DNA from: an uncultured Collinsella sp. | Lineage (GTDB): Bacteria; Actinomycetota; Coriobacteriia; Coriobacteriales; Coriobacteriaceae | Direction of reading: 5' to 3' | Assembly: GCA_900540845.1 (NCBI GenBank) | Contig: UQHS01000004.1 | Location: 1 to 64,000 of the forward strand | DNA length: 64,000 bases | Shown: one piece after another, positions 1 to 6,870 of the stretch | How the letters are laid out: each line of letters starts with the position of its first letter | Numbering within the stretch: position 1 is the first letter of the stretch | Translations under genes and position numbers: made by a program | Notes under the pieces: generated by a model | What the model was told of the DNA's origin: nothing | What the model saw: only the letters and a program-made list of their open reading frames with translations | Databases searched by the model: none

Positions 1-1
1 C

Positions 2-100
2 ACGATAGAGCTACAAGGGGAGGGGCTCCCAATGTTCAACTCATATCGTCTGTTGCCGCATCTGCCCGGAGTCATCAGGTTCGAGTTCGGGCTGTTTTGA
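2..100 (+). CDS. possible C-terminal end of an upstream gene (partial)
   Basis: A frame open from the window edge ends in TGA at 98-100 and gives about 32 residues finishing in RFEFGLF. Its third codon positions are GC-rich, as expected for this genome. A competing frame (1-141) ends at a TGA overlapping the ATG of the next gene (ATGA) but has low third-position GC. Too little is visible to name a product. An ECF substrate-binding S subunit would be a natural neighbour, but nothing in these residues shows it. Confidence 0.25.
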   Translation, partial: TIELQGEGLPMFNSYRLLPHLPGVIRFEFGLF

Positions 101-137
101 GTTGGGCGACCGACAGGGAAGGAGAGGGGGTGTCTGC

Positions 138-2447
138 ATGATTGAAGTGAATAACGCGTCCGTCGCCTATGATGGGGTGACGGTGTTGCGTGGGTGCTCG
201 ATCGCGGTGTCTCAGGGTGAGCTCGTGGCGCTTGTGGGCGACAACGGTTGCGGCAAGTCCACGCTTGGCCGCGTGATGTGCGCTTCTCAGCTGGTTGACG
301 AAGGGGGCGTGATCGTTGATGGCCACGATCCTTCCGTCAGCGAACTGGAGCGCTTGCGCGTGCGCTCGCTCGTGGGTCGGGTGTCCCAAGACCCTGCGGA
401 TCAGATTGTGTCGTCGGTGGTGTACGACGAGGTGGCGTTCGGTCCTCGCAATCTGGGGCTTTCCGAAGATGAGGTGGATGTTCGCGTCGCATATGCGCTC
501 GAGGCCGTAGGGATGCCGGGCATGAGGGATGCCCTGTGCGCTGAATGCTCCGGCGGTGAGCTGCAGCGCATCGTGTTTGCGGGGATTCTCGCCATGCGTC
601 CTCGGTATATGGTCCTCGATGAGGTCACGGCGCAGCTCGATCCGGCGGCGCGCGCCTCGATGCGCGCGCTTATGCGCGATCTTGTCGATGAGCACCGCAT
701 CGGCATCGTCCTCATTACGCACGACCCGTTAGAAGTCGACCTGGCAGATCGCATCGTCACGCTCGACGGCGTCGCTGGCGCGGACGTCGCTCGCAGCTCC
801 GGTGGCCCAGATGGCGCCTGTCGGGTTGACGTGTACTCCGGGGCGGACGTTGACGTTCTCGACGCGCCTGCCGTGGGCGGGCCGAAGCAGGGCACGTGCG
901 TCCTTGAGCTTGCAGACGTCTCGATTGTCCGTGGCGACCGCGCAGTGCTCTTTGGTGTCTCTCTGCGGCTTTTTGCCGGTGACGCCGTGCTGCTCACGGG
1001 GCCGTCGGGTGCGGGCAAGTCCACCTGCGCGGCCATCGCCGCGGGGTTGCTCGAGCCCGATGGGGGCACGGTCTCGTGGTGCGACACGCCTGGTATGCGC
1101 CCGGTCGGTTTCGCGTTGCAGCAGCCCGAGTCGCAGTTCTTCCTCGACACCGTGTTTGACGAGATCGCGTATGCCCCTCGTAACAGCGGACTCGATGAAC
1201 AGGAGGTCGCCGAGGCCGTGCGGTGGGCATCCTCGGTGGTGGGGCTCAGCCCGGAGCTCTTCGAGCGGTCGCCCTTCGAACTCTCGGGCGGGCAGGCCCG
1301 CCGCGTCGCCCTCGCATCCATCGTGTCCATGCGCGCCGCGGCATACGTCTTCGATGAGCCTACGGCGGCCCTCGACGCACGCGGCAGGAGCGATGTCCAT
1401 GCGCTGGTGCGCCGGCTCGCCGCGTGCGGCTGTGCCGTGCTGGTCATCAGCCATGATGTCGATGAGTGGCGCGCCGTCGTGTCGCGCGAGGTGACGCTGC
1501 ACGACGGTACACTGGTCGAGGTCGGGCAGCGAGCGAGCGCCGCGCCGGTCGCCGCCGACGGCCCCGCTCGAGAGCTGAGGCCCCATAAGGCCGGTGACGG
1601 GCTTGACGCCGCTCGCCCCGACCATGCTCCCAACCATGAGCCCCAAGCGCCCAGAACGGCCTCTGGAGGCCCCCTGCGCTATATCCCCGCAACGCCGCTT
1701 GCACGCATCGATGCGCGCGTGAAGATTGTCACGCTCATGGTCGCAACCATCGGCGTGCTCTCCGCGTCGTCGGCACCCGTGCTCGGCTGTTGGTTTGCGG
1801 TGTTGGGCGCGTGCTTCATGGGTTCGGGCATGCGTGCCGGGACCGTCGCCAGCGGGCTGCGACCCGTGGCGGTAATCTTGGCGTTCACGCTCGTCGCTAA
1901 CGCCGTGTCCTGCACGGGCCCCGCCGGTGGCGGTGTCGCCGCGCCGTCGTTTGACGCCGCGGGCGCCTTGAGGGGGCTTGTCGCCGTCGCCCGTATCGTG
2001 GTGTTGGTGGGCCTGTCGATTTCGGTTGCCGTCTCCACCACATCGACCGAGGTGAGCGACGCGTGCGTTCGCCTCTTGCGGCCCCTTGGCCGCTTTGGCG
2101 TCCCCGTTGGCGCCTTGGGCACGGTGCTGGCCGTGGCGCTCAGGTTCATCCCCCTCGTGACGGATGAGCTGTATCGCATCCGCCTGGCCCAGCGCGCCCG
2201 CGGGGCGACCTTCGATGAAGGGTCGCTCTTCGAGCGAATCGGGGTGTGGGCGTCCGTGCTCACGCCGCTGATGATCGGGCTGTTCCGCCGTGCCGACCGG
2301 CTGGCCGAGGCAATGTCCGGCCGATGCTACGACGCGGCCTCGGCGGGTCGACCGCCGGCGCCCCGGACGCTGCGCGTGCGGGACTGGGTCGCCCTCGTCG
2401 GCTCCTTCGCCGTCATGACGGCGATCTGCGTCCTGGGCATCCTGTAG
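138..2447 (+). CDS. fused ECF transporter module: two ATPases plus transmembrane T subunit
   Basis: This 769-residue protein joins three normally separate subunits of an energy-coupling factor vitamin/metal importer. The first ABC ATPase (about 1-240) has Walker A GDNGCGKST at 34-42, the signature CSGGE near 137 and Walker B YMVLDE near 157. The second (about 255-480) has Walker A GPSGAGKST near 288, LSGGQ near 382 and VFDEPT near 404. From about 515 to the end is a hydrophobic EcfT-like domain with the charged coupling region before the C-terminus. The ATG at 138 is chosen because AGGAGAGG lies about ten bases upstream; an in-frame TTG at 102 lacks a site. The substrate cannot be told, since no S subunit is inside the window. 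The cytoplasmic ATPases would energize a membrane T domain in one chain. Confidence 0.9.
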   Translation: MIEVNNASVAYDGVTVLRGCSIAVSQGELVALVGDNGCGKSTLGRVMCASQLVDEGGVIVDGHDPSVSELERLRVRSLVGRVSQDPADQIVSSVVYDEVAFGPRNLGLSEDEVDVRVAYALEAVGMPGMRDALCAECSGGELQRIVFAGILAMRPRYMVLDEVTAQLDPAARASMRALMRDLVDEHRIGIVLITHDPLEVDLADRIVTLDGVAGADVARSSGGPDGACRVDVYSGADVDVLDAPAVGGPKQGTCVLELADVSIVRGDRAVLFGVSLRLFAGDAVLLTGPSGAGKSTCAAIAAGLLEPDGGTVSWCDTPGMRPVGFALQQPESQFFLDTVFDEIAYAPRNSGLDEQEVAEAVRWASSVVGLSPELFERSPFELSGGQARRVALASIVSMRAAAYVFDEPTAALDARGRSDVHALVRRLAACGCAVLVISHDVDEWRAVVSREVTLHDGTLVEVGQRASAAPVAADGPARELRPHKAGDGLDAARPDHAPNHEPQAPRTASGGPLRYIPATPLARIDARVKIVTLMVATIGVLSASSAPVLGCWFAVLGACFMGSGMRAGTVASGLRPVAVILAFTLVANAVSCTGPAGGGVAAPSFDAAGALRGLVAVARIVVLVGLSISVAVSTTSTEVSDACVRLLRPLGRFGVPVGALGTVLAVALRFIPLVTDELYRIRLAQRARGATFDEGSLFERIGVWASVLTPLMIGLFRRADRLAEAMSGRCYDAASAGRPPAPRTLRVRDWVALVGSFAVMTAICVLGIL

Positions 2448-2534
2448 GGCGCCTCGCCGTGTGGGCGGGCGCGTCCGCGCGTCTTTGATAGCATGGACAC
2501 CGTTGGCGAGGTATCGAGAAGAAAGGCTCATGTC

Positions 2535-3368
2535 GTGAGTCCCACCAGCAGCAACCAAGGGATCGATCAAGGCGACGTCCTCGACGGGACGCTTGTATTT
2601 CGATTGGGGTATGACGGAGCCGCGTTTTCGGGTTTCGCGGAGCAGCCGGGCCTGCGTACGGTGGCGGGGGAGGTTCGGTGTGCGCTCGAGACGTTCCTGC
2701 GCCGCCCTGTCGACCTGACGTGCGCCGGGCGTACCGATGCGGGCGTCCACGCGATCTCGCAGTACGTGAGCATCCCTGCGCACCAGGAGGAGCTCGGAAT
2801 CGAGCGACGCCGCTGGATGCGCGCGATGGTCGCGCTGCTGCCCGAGGACATCAACCTGGTCGAGGTGTATCACGCCGCCCCGGGCTTCTCCGCTCGGTTC
2901 GACGCCCATGCGCGCACGTACACGTACCGCATCGCCACGGGCGACGCGCCGCCGCTTCTCACGCGCGGTGTGACCTGGTGGCATCGGTTCCCGCTGGACG
3001 TCGACGCCATGGACCGCGCCGCTCAGCTGCTCGTGGGCGAGCACGACTTCAAGAGCTTCTGCAAGATGGCTTCCGCCGTGGGCAAGCCAACCTGCCGCAA
3101 CGTGATTACTGTGTCGTTTGCCGCGGGCAGCGCGTTGGGGGAGGAGCACATCGCCTTCACCATCAAGGGCAACGCGTTTTTGCATTCCATGGTCCGTACG
3201 ATCGTGGGGACGCTGGTGGAGGTCGGAGCGGGGAGGCGCAGCCCGGAATGGGTGGCGGAGGTGCTCGAGGCCTGCGATCGCCGTGCCGCCGGGCCGACCG
3301 CGCCGGCGCGCGGATTGTGCTTCATGGATGTCGACTACGACGAAGGCGTGCTCAACGTTTGCCCGTAG
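2535..3368 (+). CDS. truA: tRNA pseudouridine(38-40) synthase TruA
   Basis: Isomerizes uridines 38-40 in the anticodon arm of many tRNAs to pseudouridine. The protein (277 residues, usual for the family) has the catalytic aspartate in CAGRTDAGVHA (Asp68 from the chosen start) and the family motifs RTYTYRI and FLHSMVRTIVGT. The GTG at 2535 is preferred to the in-frame ATG at 2493 because AAGAAAGG ends eight bases before it, while the ATG has no visible binding site. It stands about 90 bases after the ECF transporter gene, an arrangement common in bacteria where ecfA-ecfT-truA are co-transcribed. Confidence 0.95.
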   Translation: MSPTSSNQGIDQGDVLDGTLVFRLGYDGAAFSGFAEQPGLRTVAGEVRCALETFLRRPVDLTCAGRTDAGVHAISQYVSIPAHQEELGIERRRWMRAMVALLPEDINLVEVYHAAPGFSARFDAHARTYTYRIATGDAPPLLTRGVTWWHRFPLDVDAMDRAAQLLVGEHDFKSFCKMASAVGKPTCRNVITVSFAAGSALGEEHIAFTIKGNAFLHSMVRTIVGTLVEVGAGRRSPEWVAEVLEACDRRAAGPTAPARGLCFMDVDYDEGVLNVCP

Positions 3369-3378
3369 TCGGCTGCTA

Positions 3379-3471
3379 TGCATCGAATGGGTAATTATTG
3401 CTCATTCTATGCAATAATGTTTCAATTGAATGGCATTCGGAAAGCCCGCCTGCGCATGTATCCGCAGGCGG
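3379..3471 (+). promoter_or_regulatory. palindrome-rich argR upstream region with candidate ArgR operators
   Basis: The AT-rich gap between truA and argR holds overlapping inverted repeats. TGCATCGAATG (3379-3389) pairs with CATTCTATGCA (3403-3413) with one mismatch. ATTATTGC (3394-3401) pairs perfectly with GCAATAAT (3411-3418). TTCAATTGAA (3421-3430) is a perfect palindrome, and GAATGGCATTC (3428-3438) is a near-continuous inverted repeat. The paired GAATG/CATTC half-sites resemble the TGAAT/ATTCA halves of known ARG boxes, so autoregulation by ArgR is inferred. A GC hairpin (3446-3454 with 3463-3471) follows in the likely 5' leader. Confidence 0.45.
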
Positions 3472-3513
3472 TATGCTTCATGCGGACACATCAGAAGAGG
3501 GGCGGTGGAGGTC

Positions 3514-3951
3514 ATGGCGAAAAAACGCAACGGACGCCAAGATGCCATACGGGATATCGTGCGGACCGAGGACGTGCGCACGCAGCGCATCCTCGTCGAT
3601 GAGCTCAAGGCCCGCGGGTTTGACTGCACGCAGGCGACGGTCTCGCGCGATATCGCCGACATGGGTCTGCGCAAGCTCCCCGAGGGCATGTACGTGCTCG
3701 CCGAGGATCTGCACCTGCAGCGCATGGTGTCGGAGCTCGTCATCGGCGTCCAGCGCACGGAGAACCTCGTGATCGTGAAGGCGCAGCCCGGTACCGCCCT
3801 GGGCATCGCCGCGGCCATCGACGCCGCCGAGCTCCCCGACGTCTTGGGTTCCCTCGCCGGTAACGACACCATCCTCGTCATCACGCAGACGCCCGACGAC
3901 GGTGAGCGTTTCGAGGCGATGATTCTCAAGTTGAGGAGCGTGCGCAAGTGA
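3514..3951 (+). CDS. argR: arginine repressor ArgR
   Basis: A 145-residue arginine-dependent regulator of arginine biosynthesis and catabolism genes. The N-terminal winged helix-turn-helix (about 10-75) carries the family's DNA-recognition segment DCTQATVSRDIADMGL. The C-terminal oligomerization and arginine-binding domain contains GTALGIAAAID and LAGNDTILV, matching the GTAxxxAxxID and GDDT motifs. The ATG at 3514 follows GGTGGAGG; the longer in-frame start at 3430 would add residues not found in the family. Its probable targets include its own promoter and perhaps argG at 54.9 kb. The stop codon overlaps a short downstream frame. Confidence 0.96.
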   Translation: MAKKRNGRQDAIRDIVRTEDVRTQRILVDELKARGFDCTQATVSRDIADMGLRKLPEGMYVLAEDLHLQRMVSELVIGVQRTENLVIVKAQPGTALGIAAAIDAAELPDVLGSLAGNDTILVITQTPDDGERFEAMILKLRSVRK

Positions 3952-4052
3952 GCCCGATGATCGTGCACGGCATCCTGTTCTCCCTGTTGGTGTTGCTGCC
4001 GTGTGTGCTCGTCGCCCTGCTGGTCGCTTACTGGCGGCGGCTCCATCGATAG
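3948..4052 (+). CDS. possible 34-residue membrane peptide overlapping argR
   Basis: A GTG at 3948 overlaps the argR stop (GTGA), the arrangement of translational coupling, and GAGGAG lies about ten bases upstream inside argR. The peptide has one strongly hydrophobic stretch of about 22 residues (ILFSLLVLLPCVLVALLVAY) followed by the basic tail WRRLHR, which predicts a single membrane span with a cytoplasmic C-terminus. No family is recognised. It may be a real small protein or chance; an internal ATG at 3957 could also be its start. Confidence 0.4.
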   Translation: MSPMIVHGILFSLLVLLPCVLVALLVAYWRRLHR

Positions 4053-4153
4053 GGTTGCGATTGAGATCTGGCCCGCGCGTCCGTAGTGGATGCGCGGGCC
4101 ATATGCGTTTCGGGGCCACGGAGCTGGGCGAGACATGCGGGCGGCGGAGACGT

Positions 4154-4373
4154 TGGACGAATTGCAAGCTGTGCAAGTTGTGGATGAAATGCAGGCTGTG
4201 CAAACGTTGGACGAAATGTAGGCTGTGCAAACGGAATCCTTCGGAGTCGACGCCCTAAACTGTAAACTTGCAGGTAGATATAGGTGGACGAAATGCAGGC
4301 TGTGCGAGTTTGCATGCACAGCCTGCATTTCGTCCATCAAAATCGGAGCCTTGCACAGCCTGAATTTCGTCCA
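4154..4373. repeat. direct and inverted array of a 23-bp motif
   Basis: Three direct copies of a 23-bp motif of the type GGACGAAATGCAGGCTGTGC start at 4154, 4181 and 4208, so the period is exactly 27 bp. A fourth copy (4285-4307) is followed by an inverted copy; 4285-4305 and 4316-4336 are perfect 21-base complements with a 10-base loop. A sixth, again inverted, copy lies at 4351-4373 with one change in the core. The array fills most of the gap between argR and the penicillin-binding protein gene. It encodes no plausible protein, and its function is unknown. Confidence 0.85.
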
Positions 4374-4383
4374 TCTATAACGG

Positions 4384-4423
4384 AGCGCACCCCCGCCCGG
4401 GAAGTTCGGAGCGGGGGTGCGCT
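4384..4423. terminator. GC-rich hairpin downstream of the penicillin-binding protein gene
   Basis: AGCGCACCCCCGC (4384-4396) and its exact complement (4411-4423) enclose a 14-base loop. It lies between argR and the minus-strand PBP gene that ends at 4534. No U-tract follows on either strand, so termination by this hairpin alone is uncertain. Confidence 0.35.
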
Positions 4424-4533
4424 GTCGGGGTGCCGTTGCAGCCGCGTTGCTTTGGAGCGGGAGGCGGACGGCGCAGTCGCTATGAAGGGCTAAGCTGCCA
4501 ACCCGGCGGAGGTCAACCCGGTGGAGGCTAGGG

Positions 4534-6735
4534 CTACTGTCCCGGCGTGGTGGGCGTGGTGGGAGGCGTGGTGCCGCCTTCCGTATCACCGTCGGTTCCA
4601 CCCTCACCCGAGCCGTCGCCGCCTTCGGGCGTCGTGGGCGTGGTGGGCTGCTGGTTCTCCTCTTCCTCCTTGCGCTTGGCCTCTTCCTCCTCGGCCTTCT
4701 TCTTCTCTTCCTCTTCCTTGCGCTTTGCCTCCTCCTCGGCTGCGCGCTCCTCGGCGGACTTCGTCTTGGAGAACTTCCACTCGGAGTCCTTCTTGTAGGT
4801 GGGAGCATCGCCCTCGGGGAACTCCTCGCGCGGCAGGCCCTGGAGGACGGTCTGCATGAAGGTCTTGAAGACAGGCAGGGTCATATGGCTGCCCATGAGG
4901 TAACCCAGATCGACGGAGCCGTTGTAGCCGCCCACCCAGATGGCGGTGGCGTACTGCGGGGTGAATCCGCACCACCACAGGTCGGTCGCGGAGTCCGCGG
5001 TGCCGGCGGTACCCGTCTTGCCCGCGACGGGCTGGTTCATGTAGGGGTTGCCGGGTGCGCCCAGACCGTTGGTCACGACGCCCTCGAGCACCTTCGTGAC
5101 GGCGCGGGCCTCGCCGACGGTCATGACGCGGGTGTCCTTGACCTCGTGCTTGTAGACCGACTTGCCGTCGCGGGAGAGGATCTCGGAGATCGCGACGGGC
5201 TCGTGATAGACGCCGCCGTTGGCGAACACGGCGTATGCGGAGGCCATCTCCACGGTGGAGAAGCTGCCGGTGCCGAGCGTCATGGCGAGGACGTCTTGCA
5301 TCCCGGAGGTGTCAAGGCCGAGCTTCTTGCACATGGCGATGATGTTCTGGTTACCGATGGCCTCGGCGACCTGCAGGTAGCCCGTGTTAGACGACAGTTC
5401 GGTGGCGCGGGCCAGCGAGATGTAGCCCATGCTCTGGTTGCCGTGGTTTTGGGCCTTGTAATCGGGCTGGCCCGCGATCTTCCAGGTGAGGGGCGAGCCG
5501 CAGTTGAGGATGACGTTGGGGTTCATCCCCATGGTGATCGCAGTGGCCAGCGTGAACGTCTTGAACGACGAGCCGGGCTGGTTGCGCGAGGTCGCATGGT
5601 TGATGTGGTAGACGCTGCCGTCGTCCTCGACGCGGTTGTAGTCGCGACCGCCCACCATGGCCTTGATGTAGCCGGTCTTGGGGTCGACGACGGTCATGCC
5701 GATGTCGAGGTCCTTGGCGTCACGTGCCGCCTGCGGGTACTTGTTGATGTTGTCGACTGCCGCCGACTCGGCCGCCTGCTGGACTGCGGGGTCGAGCGTG
5801 GTCTTGACGGTGAGGCCGCCTTTGAACAGGACGTCGGTTGAGAGCTCCTCCTGCAGGAGCGCCTTGACGTAGTCCACGAAGTAGGGCTGGGAGTACACGG
5901 TGATGCCGGAGTCGGAGGTCTCGGTGACGTTGAGGGCGAGCGGCTCGGCGAGCGCGGCGTCGTGCTCTTCCTGCGTGATGGTGCCCAGGCGCAGCATGTT
6001 GCCGAGGACCTTGTTGCGGCGCTCGAGGGCCACGTCGGGGTTGACGGTGGGGTCGTAGTAGGACGGCGAGTTGGGCAGGCCGATGAGCAGGGCCGCCTCG
6101 GCGAGCGTGAGCTCGTTGGCGTTTTTCGAGAGGTAGGTCTTGGAGGCGGCCTGGATGCCGTAGGCGCCGTGGCCGTAGTAGATGCAGTTGAGGTACATCA
6201 TCAAGATCTCGTCCTTGGAGTAGATCTTCTCCATCTCCATGGCGATGAAGGCCTCGCGGACCTTGCGCTCGATGGTCTGGTCGAACTGCTCCTCGGACAG
6301 GATGGTGTTGCGCACGAGCTGCTGGGTGATGGTGGATGCGCCCTCGGAGCGGCCTGAGAGCTGGGCGAACACCGCGCGGCCGATGCCGATGATGTCGACG
6401 CCGTTGTGCGAATAGAAGCGCTCGTCCTCGACGTCGACCGTGCCCTTGAGGACCCACGGGGAGACCTGGTCGGCGGTGACGCTTTGGCGGTTCTGCACGA
6501 AGAACGTGGCGATCTCGTTGCCGGCGGCATCGAGGATGTGCGTCGGCTCGCTCACGAGATATTCATCAGCGTTCGTGTAGTCGGGCAGATCGGACAGCCA
6601 ACGGTTGACGTTGCCGAGCATGCCGATGCCAAAAGCGATGCCCGTCACCAGGAAAAACCCCAGAACGGACAGCAGGACGACGGGTACTGCATGCGTTTTT
6701 GCGCGGTTGCGCGTGCGGCGTTGGCGAGGGTCCAT
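4534..6735 (-). CDS. class A penicillin-binding protein (PBP1A type)
   Basis: Bifunctional peptidoglycan synthase of 733 residues, anchored by one N-terminal transmembrane helix (about 17-42). The glycosyltransferase family 51 domain contains EDERFYSHNGVD (catalytic Glu103) and GASTITQQLVRN. The transpeptidase domain has the SxxK motif at Ser389-Lys392, SSN at 448-450 and KTGT from Lys573. The C-terminus is a low-complexity tail: a Lys/Glu-rich charged stretch, then a Gly/Asp/Pro/Thr-rich end. Start chosen at ATG 6735, with GGAGG about seven bases upstream. It is divergent from the U32 peptidase gene and probably transcribed alone. Confidence 0.95.
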   Translation of the reverse strand: MDPRQRRTRNRAKTHAVPVVLLSVLGFFLVTGIAFGIGMLGNVNRWLSDLPDYTNADEYLVSEPTHILDAAGNEIATFFVQNRQSVTADQVSPWVLKGTVDVEDERFYSHNGVDIIGIGRAVFAQLSGRSEGASTITQQLVRNTILSEEQFDQTIERKVREAFIAMEMEKIYSKDEILMMYLNCIYYGHGAYGIQAASKTYLSKNANELTLAEAALLIGLPNSPSYYDPTVNPDVALERRNKVLGNMLRLGTITQEEHDAALAEPLALNVTETSDSGITVYSQPYFVDYVKALLQEELSTDVLFKGGLTVKTTLDPAVQQAAESAAVDNINKYPQAARDAKDLDIGMTVVDPKTGYIKAMVGGRDYNRVEDDGSVYHINHATSRNQPGSSFKTFTLATAITMGMNPNVILNCGSPLTWKIAGQPDYKAQNHGNQSMGYISLARATELSSNTGYLQVAEAIGNQNIIAMCKKLGLDTSGMQDVLAMTLGTGSFSTVEMASAYAVFANGGVYHEPVAISEILSRDGKSVYKHEVKDTRVMTVGEARAVTKVLEGVVTNGLGAPGNPYMNQPVAGKTGTAGTADSATDLWWCGFTPQYATAIWVGGYNGSVDLGYLMGSHMTLPVFKTFMQTVLQGLPREEFPEGDAPTYKKDSEWKFSKTKSAEERAAEEEAKRKEEEEKKKAEEEEAKRKEEEENQQPTTPTTPEGGDGSGEGGTDGDTEGGTTPPTTPTTPGQ

Positions 6736-6870
6736 GGATGACCTCCTGTGATTTGAATGGGGACTCCCCAGTCACGTACACATAGATGGTTGATACGATA
6801 CCGCAATGTGAGGATGCCGCCTGTCGGGTATCCTTTCCTTAAGTGAAATTACATGCAGGAGAGGGCGAAT

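Noticed and set aside
60..160. CGAACCTGAT on the minus strand, reminiscent of the 3' half of a TPP riboswitch
   Set aside because: The CTGAGA part and the GCGNAGGGA part are absent, and the region overlaps the start of the ECF transporter gene.
729..3383. Very long antisense open frames (for example 884 and 857 residues at 729-3383 and 6772-9345)
   Set aside because: They lie opposite genes with clear family motifs, have no binding sites or recognisable domains, and are expected from high third-position GC.
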